Positions 55,526-64,000 are shown, counted from the first letter of the stretch. The stretch is 64,000 bases of DNA from an uncultured Porphyromonadaceae bacterium (GCA_902489275.1 CABTZK010000001.1:62001-126000), one strand, 5' to 3'. Program-made: numbers and translations. Notes: generated from the sequence alone by a model not told the origin.

Positions 55526-56203
55526 TTATTTCGCTTTTTCAAGAACTTTGTCAATCATGCCATACTCAAGCGCCTCCTGCGAAGTCATCCAGTAGTCGCG
55601 GTCGCTATCAGAGTAAACCTTGTCGTAGGGCTGCCCCGAGTGTTCGCTGATGATGGTGTAGAGTTCCTTCTTCAGTTTTAAGATTTCGCGTGAGGTGATT
55701 TCGATGTCAGAGGCTTGGCCTTGTATGCCTCCCATGGGCTGATGAATCATCACTCGGGAATGCTTGAGGGCAAAACGCTTGTCTTTTTGACCGGCGACCA
55801 GCAGCACCGCGGCCATTGAAGCGGCCATCCCTGTGCAGATGGTCGAGACATCGCTCTGGATATATTGCATGGTATCGTAGATTCCCAATCCAGCATACAC
55901 CGACCCGCCAGGAGAGTTAATGTAAATCGAGACATCCTTGCCTGGATCGGCCGAGTCGAGATATAGCAATTGCGCCTGAATCACATTGGCCGAATAGTCA
56001 TCGACCTCGGTGCCCAAGAAAATGATGCGGTCCATCATTAAGCGAGAGAACACATCCATCTGAGCCACATTGAGTTTACGCTCCTCGATGATGGTGGGCG
56101 AGATATAGCTATCGCTCACTTGGCTCGTGTACTCATCTATAGCCAGCCCACTCATTCCGAGATGATGAACGGCAAATTTCCTGAAATCGTTATTCTTATT
56201 CAT
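55526..56203 (-). CDS. clpP: ATP-dependent Clp protease proteolytic subunit
   Basis: Serine protease that forms the tetradecameric chamber. The catalytic triad Ser129 (TGMAASMAA), His154 (MIHQPMGG) and Asp203 (DRDYWM) is intact. The 225 residues include an N-terminal extension of about 25 residues relative to E. coli ClpP that may be a processed propeptide. It lies in the tig-clpP-clpX cluster. Confidence 0.97.
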   Translation of the reverse strand: MNKNNDFRKFAVHHLGMSGLAIDEYTSQVSDSYISPTIIEERKLNVAQMDVFSRLMMDRIIFLGTEVDDYSANVIQAQLLYLDSADPGKDVSIYINSPGGSVYAGLGIYDTMQYIQSDVSTICTGMAASMAAVLLVAGQKDKRFALKHSRVMIHQPMGGIQGQASDIEITSREILKLKKELYTIISEHSGQPYDKVYSDSDRDYWMTSQEALEYGMIDKVLEKAK

Positions 56204-56328
56204 GACGTTATATGATATTATTTCACGTTACCTATCAAAAGACAAAAGTTAAAGTTGCTGTGTTAGAACAAAAAGGGAAGCGGCATTCACGAGAAGTGCC
56301 GTCTCCCCATCTGTCGCTCTAAGTCGAT

Positions 56329-57684
56329 TTATTTGTCTTTCTCAAAAAGCTTGTTAAACTCATCAACGGTGACGGTCTTCTCGTCGATGCCCACAGCCTC
56401 CTTGATAGCGGCATAGACTTTGTCCTCGAACGCGCGGTTGGAAATGTCCTCGGCATACTCGCGTTTTTCAAGAAGCTCATGGGCATACTTGTCGATGACG
56501 TCTTCGGGAAGGTTGCTCATGCCATACTGCGCAAACTGCTGGGCTGCATAGAAACGAGCCAGACGCATACGGTCTTCAAGCTCAACTTTCACGTCAAAGT
56601 TGCGGGCTACTTTCTCTTTGATGAGTTGCCACTGGATTTGCTGGCGCGTTTTGGGGTATTCTTCCTCAATCTTTTTCTCGTCGGCATCTTTTGAGCGAGT
56701 GAGCAAGAAGCGCTTCAAGAACTCGTCGGGCAACTCAAGGTCGCCAATCTTCTTGCGAAGCACTTTCTCGGCATCGATGGTGAACCGGTAGTTGCTATCG
56801 CTTTGAAGTTGTTTTGAAATCATCTCTTTCAGTTTCTCAAAATACTCTTTCTCGTCTTTGGCCTCGTCTTTGCCCAATACATTGTCGAAGAACTCCTGAT
56901 TCAACTCAGCTTCTTGATTCACAAGGATTTCATCAATGACAAACTTAAAGTCACTCATCACATTGGCAGCGGCTTTGTCGACGTTGAGCATGGCGGCAAG
57001 TTCGGTCAAGTTGCCGTTGGCAGCCTTATAAGGGTTGAAAATCACCTCTTCTTTTGCTTTTTTGCCCACAAATTTCGCTTTCTCGTCATCGTCTTTCAAA
57101 TATTGGGGCGAGACGATAGTTCTCTCAACCTTGATGCCTTCTTCCTTTTCTTGCCCGTTCTCGTCAAGCTCAACCATCTCGCCTTTGAGCAGGGCATCTT
57201 CGGTTGCGATTTCTCCAGGAACTTGACGGCCGTAGCGCTTGCGGAAACTCTCGTTCTGCTTGTCGACCATTTCTTGGCTCACCTCGATGGTATAGTAGGG
57301 CACTTTAACGCGCTTGTCAAGTTTCAACTCAAATGCTGGCGACAAGCCTAATTCAAACTTGAAGTCAAAGTCCTTGTCTTTATTGAAATCCACCTTTGTG
57401 TCTTTTGAGAGCATGGGCTCGCCAAGCACGTCAATTTTATTATTGACAATGTAATCGGTCAGCTCTTTGCTCACTTTGCGGTCAATCACATCAGTAAGCA
57501 CTTCGGTACCGAAAAGTTTCTGAAGCATGCCCACAGGAACGTGGCCTGGGCGGAAGCCTTTGATTGGACGCTTCTCGCCTATTTCTCTCAATCGTTTCTT
57601 TACGTCGCTTTGGTAATCTTCTTCTTTAAACGATATCGTGAGTGTTGCATTCACATTATCGATTTTGTTTAGTGTAACATTCAT
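56329..57684 (-). CDS. tig: trigger factor
   Basis: Ribosome-associated chaperone that receives nascent chains, 451 residues. The N-terminal ribosome-binding domain includes the signature region KGFRPGHVPVGMLQKLFG (family GFRxGxxP). A PPIase-like middle part (about 155-235) is short and divergent, and the long helical C-terminal arm follows. It is upstream of clpP on the same strand with a 125-base gap, and has a perfect promoter. Confidence 0.94.
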   Translation of the reverse strand: MNVTLNKIDNVNATLTISFKEEDYQSDVKKRLREIGEKRPIKGFRPGHVPVGMLQKLFGTEVLTDVIDRKVSKELTDYIVNNKIDVLGEPMLSKDTKVDFNKDKDFDFKFELGLSPAFELKLDKRVKVPYYTIEVSQEMVDKQNESFRKRYGRQVPGEIATEDALLKGEMVELDENGQEKEEGIKVERTIVSPQYLKDDDEKAKFVGKKAKEEVIFNPYKAANGNLTELAAMLNVDKAAANVMSDFKFVIDEILVNQEAELNQEFFDNVLGKDEAKDEKEYFEKLKEMISKQLQSDSNYRFTIDAEKVLRKKIGDLELPDEFLKRFLLTRSKDADEKKIEEEYPKTRQQIQWQLIKEKVARNFDVKVELEDRMRLARFYAAQQFAQYGMSNLPEDVIDKYAHELLEKREYAEDISNRAFEDKVYAAIKEAVGIDEKTVTVDEFNKLFEKDK

Positions 57685-57746
57685 CTTTTGTGATCAAATA
57701 TTTATATGTGATTCTTAGAATTTCAATTTTAACCCTAATCTTTTTG

Positions 57747-57778
57747 CAAAATTACTGCTAATCTCCTCTTCATACAAA
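57747..57778 (-). promoter_or_regulatory. promoter of tig
   Basis: The minus strand reads TTTG (57778-57775), 20 bases, TAATTTTG (57754-57747), a perfect match. The leader is about 55 bases. Confidence 0.85.
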
Positions 57779-57822
57779 TTTCGTTCCATTTTTTTTCAAA
57801 ATTTATCCCGTCAGGCCACAAA

Positions 57823-57945
57823 ACAAAAAAGACCGCGGCTTCAAACGCGCGGCTCTCTGTGCACGCACACCCGTGACCCTGACGACAAGGAGCTCGCCAC
57901 CCCGCGAATTCCCTGCGGAAGTCACCTGCGGTGATCTACAGGTGT
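57823..57945 (-). ncRNA. candidate small RNA or structured 3' UTR downstream of the ECF sigma gene
   Basis: A GC-rich island of about 120 bases inside AT-rich intergenic DNA. On the minus strand it begins with a hairpin (CACCTG/CAGGTG, 57923-57944), then a small stem (CCGC/GCGG). It ends in a terminator (CCGCG 57833-57837 with CGCGG 57848-57852, then TCTTTTTTG). No open frame of note. It could be the 3' UTR of the sigma gene or an sRNA released from it. No promoter of its own is visible. Confidence 0.3.
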
Positions 57946-57960
57946 TTGTTTCGCTTGCTG

Positions 57961-58551
57961 TCACATTGTCAGAACGATTTTATTCTCTTCGACCATGCGT
58001 CGCATGTTGAGGATGGCATAGCGCATCCTGCCCAAGGCGGTATTAATGCTCACTTTTGTGGCATCGGCAATTTCCTTGAAGCTCATGTCCTTATAGTAAC
58101 GCATGAGAAGCACTTCGCGCTGGTTTTGCGGCAAAGCATCGATGAGATGGTGAATGTCGGCCTCGACTTGGCTTGTGATCATGTTATCCTCCACGGTTGC
58201 CTCACTCAATTCCTTGCGATTGAGGATATCGCCTCCAGGAGAATCGACCGATTGCAGTTTTTCGGATTTTTCCTGCCTGAAATAGTCAATCATCAAGTTG
58301 TGGGCAATGCGCGTGATCCACGCTGAGAATTTTCCATTCTCTACATAGCGGTTTTGCCGAATGGTCACAATCACTTTGACAAACGTCTCTTGGAAAATGT
58401 CATCTGCCAAGTCATAGTTTTTTACAGAATGGTAGATATAGGAAAACAGGCGATCTCTGTGACGGTCGATTAACTCGTCAAAAGCCTCATTACAGCCTTC
58501 CATATACAAAGAAATCAAGTGTTCGTCGCTTTCCTTCTTATATGTACTCAT
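57961..58551 (-). CDS. ECF-type RNA polymerase sigma factor
   Basis: A 196-residue group 4 sigma factor. Region 2 spans residues 22-90 (FDELIDRHRDRLFSYIYHSV, DLADDIFQETFVKVI, FSAWITRIAHNLMIDYFRQ). Region 4 spans 130-185 (LPQNQREVLLMRYYKDMSFK, EIADATKVSINTALGRMRYA). No anti-sigma gene is adjacent, so it is regulated elsewhere or by transcription. Target promoters are unknown. Confidence 0.93.
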   Translation of the reverse strand: MSTYKKESDEHLISLYMEGCNEAFDELIDRHRDRLFSYIYHSVKNYDLADDIFQETFVKVIVTIRQNRYVENGKFSAWITRIAHNLMIDYFRQEKSEKLQSVDSPGGDILNRKELSEATVEDNMITSQVEADIHHLIDALPQNQREVLLMRYYKDMSFKEIADATKVSINTALGRMRYAILNMRRMVEENKIVLTM

Positions 58552-58651
58552 TACAATTATTGTTAGTTAATAAAGTAATGTTCAAGTCGATAGGCAAATC
58601 GTTTTTGTTAATAAATGAGTTTAATTTGTGACACTCTGTTGGTTCACGCTG

Positions 58652-58682
58652 CAAATATAAATAAAAAAAAGTGAAAAATAAA
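58652..58682 (-). promoter_or_regulatory. probable promoter of the ECF sigma gene
   Basis: The minus strand reads TTTA (58682-58679), 19 bases, TATATTTG (58659-58652); the -7 box is perfect. The leader would be about 95 bases. Confidence 0.5.
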
Positions 58683-58758
58683 ACTTCATCAGTAAAAATC
58701 TCTCGATTTTTTGAAAAGCAGATGGCTATGGAGAATGTGAAACGGGGCATCAGGGCAT

Positions 58759-59031
58759 TTAGCGACGATGCTTTCTCCGTAAAAGGTAATACCATTTCAC
58801 CAATTTGAACCCTGCCATCACATAATCGGCTACCCGCAACTGCTTAATTATATCGTTTCGGAACAGAAGCCCCCTCATGCCATGGTCGTTGGCGCGGTTT
58901 TTCATCTGGTTGAGTGAAAGGAGCAGCTGCGTCTTGTCAATCTCAAGCTTCAGCAGGGCCTGCGCACGCTTGTAGCGCAACTGGTCGAGCGTGTAACCAT
59001 TAAAGTCTTTTGGATTGTCCATTGATGCCAT
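58759..59031 (-). CDS. small hypothetical protein of the envelope operon
   Basis: 90 residues from the ATG at 59031 (MASMDNPKDFNGYTL). Mostly helical and basic (LRYKRAQALLKLEIDKTQLL, LLFRNDIIKQLRVADYVMAG, ending in LLRRKHRR). No enzymatic motif. It starts 7 bases after the stop of the holin-like gene, which supports a shared transcript. It lacks a long hydrophobic helix and may sit on the inner face of the membrane. Confidence 0.7.
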   Translation of the reverse strand: MASMDNPKDFNGYTLDQLRYKRAQALLKLEIDKTQLLLSLNQMKNRANDHGMRGLLFRNDIIKQLRVADYVMAGFKLVKWYYLLRRKHRR

Positions 59032-59038
59032 GATGCTT

Positions 59039-59401
59039 TTAGGGTTGTTGACTACTGTTGTCGTCGCTGGAGTAGAACAATTTGGTGACAAATCGCGTGA
59101 TCGGGTTCACAATGAGCTGCGTGCGGAGAGCGACGACAACAAGAATGAGCAGGAGCAATGTCCCTGCCACAATCAAATTGGCAATCCACTGGCTTCCCGT
59201 TGCCAAAGCTAACGCATTGACAAGCGCACCCGATAATTGAAACAAGATGCAGGTGCATACCAGCAAAATCACGGTCACCAATGCCACTCTCGAAAGCAAT
59301 ATCGATAATTTTTCGGCAACCGAAAGTTTAGAGTAGTCATATCGCAATTTCAGATACGATTTCCCCTGTTCCCACAACATCCTGTAATCCAAGTCGGTCA
59401 T
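59039..59401 (-). CDS. phage-holin-like (Actinobacterial Holin-X/DUF) membrane protein
   Basis: 120 residues from the ATG at 59401 (MTDLDYRMLWEQGKSYL). Two hydrophobic helices (LSRVALVTVILLVCTCILFQ and WIANLIVAGTLLLLILVVVA) with a basic tail, the pattern of the Phage_holin_3_6 family. In Bacteroidetes chromosomes this family travels with YtxH genes and is not tied to phage; lysis function is unlikely. Third gene of the operon. Confidence 0.75.
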   Translation of the reverse strand: MTDLDYRMLWEQGKSYLKLRYDYSKLSVAEKLSILLSRVALVTVILLVCTCILFQLSGALVNALALATGSQWIANLIVAGTLLLLILVVVALRTQLIVNPITRFVTKLFYSSDDNSSQQP

Positions 59402-59525
59402 ATCATTGTTTTTTACAGCATGGCGTGACTTCAGCATGAAAAAGGAAGCCACACCATGCTAAACGACACGGCATCCCTCCTCCACGCGAGCATTGTGCCC
59501 GCGCAGGAGGCAAAGCGCCATCGCC

Positions 59526-59717
59526 TTATTGTTCGATTTGAGCACTGATTTGGTCAACGAGGCGCTCTACCTCGTCGTCGGTAAAGTCAATGCCCTTCTT
59601 TTTCAACAGTTCCTTGATGCGCTTGCGGGTGTCCTCGCCTTTTTTGGGCGCTAACAAAATCGCCACACTGCATCCCACCAGCGCGCCACCCAAGAAAGCA
59701 TATAATATTGATTTCAT
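59526..59717 (-). CDS. YtxH-domain protein, copy 2
   Basis: 63 residues from the ATG at 59717. One N-terminal membrane helix (YAFLGGALVGCSVAILLAP), the hallmark APKKGEDTRKRI, and a short helical tail (KGIDFTDDEVERLVDQISAQ). Clearly paralogous to the gene just upstream, about half the residues being similar. YtxH proteins are envelope stress-associated; exact function unknown. Confidence 0.8.
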   Translation of the reverse strand: MKSILYAFLGGALVGCSVAILLAPKKGEDTRKRIKELLKKKGIDFTDDEVERLVDQISAQIEQ

Positions 59718-59744
59718 GACCAATTGTTGTTTTTTGACGGGTTG

Positions 59745-59939
59745 CTACTCAAGTTCTTTTTTAATATCCTCAACAAGCTCATCGATTTTCTGTTCTTTGA
59801 GCTTCACGCCTTTTTTGCGAAGCGTCTCGGCGATCTTTGTGCGCAAGTCTGTTCCCTTTTCGGGCGCGAACAGCAGCCCCACGGCAGCTCCAGCGATAGC
59901 GCCGCCTAAAACAGCCATAATAATATTAATCGGTCTCAT
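59745..59939 (-). CDS. YtxH-domain protein, copy 1
   Basis: 64 residues, first gene of the four-gene operon. A membrane helix (MAVLGGAIAGAAVGLLFAP) leads into PEKGTDLRTKIAETL and a helical tail ending KIDELVEDIKKELE. The GG-rich helix and APxKGxxxR motif define the YtxH (Gvp-like) family. It is 27 bases upstream of its paralogue. Confidence 0.8.
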   Translation of the reverse strand: MRPINIIMAVLGGAIAGAAVGLLFAPEKGTDLRTKIAETLRKKGVKLKEQKIDELVEDIKKELE

Positions 59940-60130
59940 AACTAATATGTAATTTAAGTGTTAATAAATAAGTTATTTATCCCTTGCAAATCGCTTGTCA
60001 AATTCACGAATTGCAATTTCATGGGATAAAATTATTAATATTTTTTCGTTATTCCAAATCTTTTGCCGATTATTTTTGAAATAATCGGGATTTGTGGCAT
60101 GTCATTATTTTATATGTGCCGTTATTTGAG

Positions 60131-60138
60131 TAAATTTG
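60131..60138 (+). promoter_or_regulatory. -7 box of uvrA
   Basis: TAAATTTG is a perfect TAnnTTTG, 26 bases before the ATG at 60164. No TTTG lies at the proper distance. No LexA-like palindrome was noticed. Confidence 0.45.
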
Positions 60139-60163
60139 CGAATTAATTCATCCGCTTTGAAGA

Positions 60164-62947
60164 ATGGAAAGCAACAGCATTATCATCAAGGGAACCCGCG
60201 TTAACAATCTCAAGAATGTTGATGTCAATATCCCGCGTGGCCAGTTTGTTGTAATCACAGGCCTCTCGGGGTCAGGGAAATCGTCGTTGGCCTTCGACAC
60301 GCTATATGCCGAGGGGCAGCGCCGATATGTAGAAAGCCTCTCCTCCTATGCCAGGCAGTTTCTCGGGCGTATGTCCAAACCTGATTGCGACTTTATCAAA
60401 GGGCTGCCGCCAGCTATCGCTATTGAGCAGAAAGTGAACACCCGCAATTCCCGGAGCACGGTTGGAACCTCGACCGAGATTTACGACTACTTGAGGCTCT
60501 TGTTTGCCCGCATCGGGAAAACCTATTCTCCGATTTCGGGCGACTTGGTCAAGAAGCATACCGCTCAAGACGTGATTTCGGTCATCAACAGCTATCCCGA
60601 CGGCACTCGATTTGCGATATTGTCAGCCATCACAGTCCCCGAGGGCAGAACACTCATCGACCAGCTTGAAGTGCTGCTCCAGGGGGGCTACTCCCGGCTT
60701 GAGAGAAACGGGAACTTTGTTCAAATCAGCGATGTGATTCAAGGTGTAGAATCCCAAGACAGCGCTTTCCGCCTCTTGATCGACCGCATGGCGGTCACAC
60801 ACGACAAGGAGGACGAGATGAGAATACTCGACTCCCTATCGACAGCATTCTACGAGGGACACGACGAGTGCATCCTCAAAGTGTGGACAGCGGGCGGTGA
60901 AAGCAGAGAACACGTTTTCTCCAAGCGATTTGAGTGCGACGGCATGATTTTCCAAGAGCCTAACGACTTGATGTTTAACTTCAACAACCCACTGGGCGCG
61001 TGTCCCACTTGTGAGGGATTCGGCAAGGTTGTGGGCATTGACGAGAACCTTGTCATCCCCAACAAGACCTTGTCGGTCTATGACGACGCTGTCATGTGCT
61101 GGCGTGGGCAGGTGATGAGCGAGTGGAAACAAGAGTTTATCCACGCGGCCTCGCCGCAAGGGTTTCCCATTCACCGCCCCTACTTCAAACTGACCTCAGA
61201 GCAAAAGGAAATGCTATGGGATGGCGTGAACGGGCATGGCGGCATCAACAACTTCTTTGAGTGGCTCAAGAGCAAATCCTACTCCATACAATACCGCGTG
61301 ATGCTGGCTCGCTATCGGGGGAAAACGCTTTGTCCCACGTGCAAGGGCTCCCGTTTAAAGCCCGAGGCTGACTATGTACGAGTGGGCGGGAAAACGATTG
61401 GAGAGCTGACACACATTCCCGTGTGCGACTTGAGGGACTGGTTTCAGCAACTGCCGCTCAGCGCATCAGAAAAGGTGATTTCAAAACGTGTGCTCGAAGA
61501 AATTCACAATCGCCTCGATTACCTTAACGATGTGGGGTTGGGGTATCTGACCCTCGACAGGCTATCCTCTACCCTATCGGGCGGTGAAAGCCAACGCATC
61601 AACTTAGCCACATCGCTGGGCAGCTCATTAGTGGGGTCAATCTATATTCTCGACGAACCGAGCATCGGGCTACACTCGCGAGACACCGATAGGCTCATCA
61701 AGGTGCTGCGCATGCTGCAAAAGTTGGGAAACACGGTTGTCGTGGTTGAACACGATGAGGAAATCATCCGTGCAGCCGATTACTTGATTGACGTCGGGCC
61801 CGAGGCAGGACGCCGAGGGGGCGAGATTGTGTATCAGGGGCCGGTTTCGGCGTTGAAAAGCGCTCCCAACAGCTACACCACCCAATACCTCTCTGGCGAA
61901 CGGCAAATTCCACTTCCCAAATCCCGTCGCAAGTGGAGCAAATTCATAGAGCTCAAAGGAGCCGCTGAAAACAACCTGAAAGGCATCGATGTCAAGTTCC
62001 CATTGGGTGTCATGACAGTGGTCACGGGGGTGAGCGGAAGCGGCAAGTCAACGCTTGTCGATGATATCCTTTACCGTGCGCTGTCGCGCCATTTTGGCGA
62101 CAACATGGACGCTCCCGGGACGCACGAATCGCTCGTGGGCGATGTGTCGCTGCTCTCGGGAGTAGAGTTTGTTGACCAAAATCCAATCGGGAGGTCAACC
62201 CGCAGCAACCCTGCAACCTACCTCAAGGCTTTCGACGAGATTCGCCAACTGTTCGCCCAGCAGCAACTTTCAAAGCAAATGGGGTACAATGCCGGATTTT
62301 TCTCGTTTAATGCCATTGGCGGACGTTGCGAGGACTGCAAGGGCGAGGGGAAAATCACCATCGAAATGCAATTTATGGCCGATATTACACTCACGTGTGA
62401 GTCATGCCACGGGAAGCGTTTTGGCTCAAATGCCCTTGAAGTGATGTTCCGAGGGAAAAACATCAGCGACATTCTCGAAATGACCGTCAACCAGGCGATA
62501 GAATTCTTTAGCGAGAGCAACGAGTTTAACGAGCGAAAAATCGTGTCACGGCTCAAGCCACTCCAGGACGTAGGCTTGGGCTACATCAAGCTGGGGCAAT
62601 CGTCCTCTACCCTATCGGGAGGCGAGAACCAACGTGTGAAACTCGCCTACTACATGAGCGCCGAGAAGAAGAGTCACACCATGTTTATCTTCGACGAGCC
62701 CTCGACTGGACTTCATTTCCACGACATCAACACGCTGATGAAGTCCTTTAACCACCTCATTGAGCGAGGCCACACGGTGGTGATCATCGAGCACAACATG
62801 GACATCATCAAGTGCGCCGACCACATTATCGACTTAGGGCCTGAAGGAGGCATTGACGGCGGCCACGTTGTGGCCACTGGCACGCCCGAGGAAATCGCGA
62901 AATGCCCCGAGAGCTACACGGGGCGCTACCTATCCTCAAAACTGTGA
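60164..62947 (+). CDS. uvrA: excinuclease ABC subunit A
   Basis: DNA-damage sensor of nucleotide excision repair, 927 residues. Two ABC modules: Walker A GLSGSGKS at 33-40 and GVSGSGKS in the second half, signatures LSGGESQR and LSGGENQR, Walker B IYILDEPSIGLH and MFIFDEPSTGLH. Zinc sites: CPTCEGFGKVVG with CPTCKGSRL, and CEDCKGEGKITIEMQFM with CESCHGKRF. The UvrB-binding and DNA-binding inserts are present. bcp follows 58 bases later on the same strand. Confidence 0.96.
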   Translation: MESNSIIIKGTRVNNLKNVDVNIPRGQFVVITGLSGSGKSSLAFDTLYAEGQRRYVESLSSYARQFLGRMSKPDCDFIKGLPPAIAIEQKVNTRNSRSTVGTSTEIYDYLRLLFARIGKTYSPISGDLVKKHTAQDVISVINSYPDGTRFAILSAITVPEGRTLIDQLEVLLQGGYSRLERNGNFVQISDVIQGVESQDSAFRLLIDRMAVTHDKEDEMRILDSLSTAFYEGHDECILKVWTAGGESREHVFSKRFECDGMIFQEPNDLMFNFNNPLGACPTCEGFGKVVGIDENLVIPNKTLSVYDDAVMCWRGQVMSEWKQEFIHAASPQGFPIHRPYFKLTSEQKEMLWDGVNGHGGINNFFEWLKSKSYSIQYRVMLARYRGKTLCPTCKGSRLKPEADYVRVGGKTIGELTHIPVCDLRDWFQQLPLSASEKVISKRVLEEIHNRLDYLNDVGLGYLTLDRLSSTLSGGESQRINLATSLGSSLVGSIYILDEPSIGLHSRDTDRLIKVLRMLQKLGNTVVVVEHDEEIIRAADYLIDVGPEAGRRGGEIVYQGPVSALKSAPNSYTTQYLSGERQIPLPKSRRKWSKFIELKGAAENNLKGIDVKFPLGVMTVVTGVSGSGKSTLVDDILYRALSRHFGDNMDAPGTHESLVGDVSLLSGVEFVDQNPIGRSTRSNPATYLKAFDEIRQLFAQQQLSKQMGYNAGFFSFNAIGGRCEDCKGEGKITIEMQFMADITLTCESCHGKRFGSNALEVMFRGKNISDILEMTVNQAIEFFSESNEFNERKIVSRLKPLQDVGLGYIKLGQSSSTLSGGENQRVKLAYYMSAEKKSHTMFIFDEPSTGLHFHDINTLMKSFNHLIERGHTVVIIEHNMDIIKCADHIIDLGPEGGIDGGHVVATGTPEEIAKCPESYTGRYLSSKL

Positions 62948-63005
62948 TTCCTTTTCAGGAGAAACAATGAGTATATAACTTTAACTTTTAATCATCAATC
63001 AAACG

Positions 63006-63452
63006 ATGAACATTGGAGACCGAATTCCCGAAATCCTTGGCCTGGATGCCAATGGAAACCAAGTGAAAGCCAGTGACTTCGCTGGCAAGAAACTCGTGAT
63101 TTACTTCTATCCGAAAGACAACACCCCTGGGTGCACTGCCCAGGCCTGCTCGCTGACGGAGGGCTATGGGGCGCTGCGCAAGGCCGGTTATGAGATCATC
63201 GGCGTGAGCAAAGACTCGGCGGCAAGCCACCAGAAATTTGCCGCAAAGCACGCGATTCCTTTCACGCTCATCACCGACGAGGACCTTACTCTCAACAAGG
63301 CATTCGGCGTTTGGCGCGAGAAGAAACTCTACGGCAAGGTGTCGATGGGTACCGTTCGCACGACTTTTCTCGTTGACGAGACAGGCGTGGTGTCAAACAT
63401 CATCACCAAGGTCAACACCAAAGACGCTGCCAACCAGATTCTCAATCTCTGA
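63006..63452 (+). CDS. bcp: thioredoxin-dependent peroxiredoxin (Bcp/PrxQ)
   Basis: Thiol peroxidase reducing H2O2 and organic peroxides, 148 residues. The peroxidatic Cys43 and resolving Cys48 are in PGCTAQACSL, the 5-residue spacing of alpha-type PrxQ. Other elements: YFYPKDNTPGC and GTVRTTFLVDETG. Probably transcribed with or just after uvrA. Confidence 0.95.
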   Translation: MNIGDRIPEILGLDANGNQVKASDFAGKKLVIYFYPKDNTPGCTAQACSLTEGYGALRKAGYEIIGVSKDSAASHQKFAAKHAIPFTLITDEDLTLNKAFGVWREKKLYGKVSMGTVRTTFLVDETGVVSNIITKVNTKDAANQILNL

Positions 63453-63532
63453 AAACCTGTTCAAGCTGGCCTCGCCCATCATTGCCTGCGCCACTTTGTC
63501 TAAGGCTACCGCCCCTCTGTGCCACTCGTGGT

Positions 63533-64000
63533 TTAGAAAGGATAGCCAATGGCAAGGTGGAGGGCAAGGCCGTCCTTAAACTTGGGAATATTATAGTAGC
63601 CGCTCTTGCCCGTGGGATAAGGCGCATGAATGCCAATGCCCAAGTCAGCGCGGACGACAAGCATTTCCATGTCAAACCGCAAGCCTAATCCCGTGCCAGT
63701 TGCCAACTGGTCAAAGAAACTGTGGCGTCCTAACACCCCCTCGTTACGCCACCCGTCATCTTTGACTAACCACACGTTGCCCGCGTCAAGAAACACCGCG
63801 CCACGCAGATAGCCCAGAATGGGGAAACGATACTCGCAGTTGGCCTCAAACTTGAAAGTGCCCGTCTGGTCAAAATAGCCATAAGTATTGTCTTTTTGAG
63901 ATGCGAAAGCCCCTGGTCCTAACGACCGAATGGCGAATGCCCTCACAGAATTGGCACCGCCGGCATAAAACTGCTCGCTATAGGGCACCTCGTCGGAGTT
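63533..64000 (-). CDS. BamA/TamL-type outer membrane beta-barrel protein, N-terminus outside window
   Basis: The frame is open through base 64000, so only the last 155 residues are seen. They include the Omp85 hallmark VPYSEQFYAGGANSVRAFAI (with the conserved RGF-like RAF), followed by strands such as FEANCEYRFPILGYLRGAVF and LGLRFDMEMLVVRADLGIG, and end in Phe (LHLAIGYPF), as expected for a barrel protein. Homologues insert outer membrane proteins or lipoproteins (TamL-like in Bacteroidetes). Tail-to-tail with bcp. Confidence 0.9.
   Translation of the reverse strand, partial: NSDEVPYSEQFYAGGANSVRAFAIRSLGPGAFASQKDNTYGYFDQTGTFKFEANCEYRFPILGYLRGAVFLDAGNVWLVKDDGWRNEGVLGRHSFFDQLATGTGLGLRFDMEMLVVRADLGIGIHAPYPTGKSGYYNIPKFKDGLALHLAIGYPF

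Noticed and set aside
59039..59401. Prophage remnant suggested by the holin-like gene
   Set aside because: No other phage genes, integrase or attachment repeats are nearby, and this holin-like family is chromosomal in Bacteroidetes.
1..64000. Defence system, CRISPR array, transposon or tRNA/rRNA gene
   Set aside because: No spaced direct repeats, transposase or recombinase motifs, tRNA T-loop signatures or rRNA-like segments were found in the intergenic regions.

Overview
The window is chromosomal DNA from a member of the Bacteroidales, most likely a gut commensal close to the Muribaculaceae or Bacteroidaceae. Three things point there. Many genes are preceded by the Bacteroidetes primary-sigma promoter (TTTG, 19 or 20 bases, TAnnTTTG) instead of a Shine-Dalgarno-led start. 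Marker families of this phylum are present (DUF4301, a MutA/MutB methylmalonyl-CoA mutase pair, class II NrdJ, carboxynorspermidine decarboxylase, YtxH/holin-like envelope genes). The gyrA-TPR operon also lies divergent to a ClpC-type gene, an arrangement I recall from Bacteroides. The genus call is inference.

Layout. 1-6.2 kb: TPR lipid-free secreted protein (cut by the window edge) and gyrA, divergent from a ClpC-like unfoldase that lacks its N-domain. 6.4-14.8 kb: secreted or surface proteins (two small ones with a shared repeat, a calcineurin-like phosphoesterase fused to a PQQ-type propeller, a 958-residue FN3/CUB-like protein), with a glycerol-1-phosphate dehydrogenase between them. 15-18.5 kb: an ABC-F ATPase with an in-frame amber codon before its C-terminal domain, an AlbA_2 protein and an OmpA lipoprotein. 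18.6-23.2 kb: carboxynorspermidine decarboxylase, flavodiiron protein, a Crp/Fnr regulator and hisS. 23.3-31 kb: a frameshifted lipoprotein, a DEAD-box helicase, a TSUP transporter, wecB-galE and a 4-alpha-glucanotransferase. 31-42 kb: B12-dependent ribonucleotide reductase divergent from dnaE, then mutA-mutB. 42-54 kb: dnaA, an MCE protein, aroE, comEC, a RelA/SpoT homologue, DUF4301 and recQ. 54-64 kb: the tig-clpP-clpX protein quality control block, an ECF sigma factor, a four-gene envelope operon, uvrA, bcp and the end of a BamA/TamL-type outer membrane protein.

Functional themes: replication and repair (gyrA, dnaE, nrdJ, dnaA, recQ, uvrA), proteolysis (clpC-like, tig, clpP, clpX), cobalamin-dependent metabolism (nrdJ, mutAB), nucleotide-sugar and maltodextrin metabolism, and stress physiology (flavodiiron protein, Crp/Fnr, Bcp, RSH). 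I found no tRNA, rRNA, CRISPR array, insertion sequence or prophage. This is mostly core genome. The most unusual features are lesions or domain losses in otherwise conserved genes, and a recurring layout in which the terminator of one gene runs into the promoter of the next.
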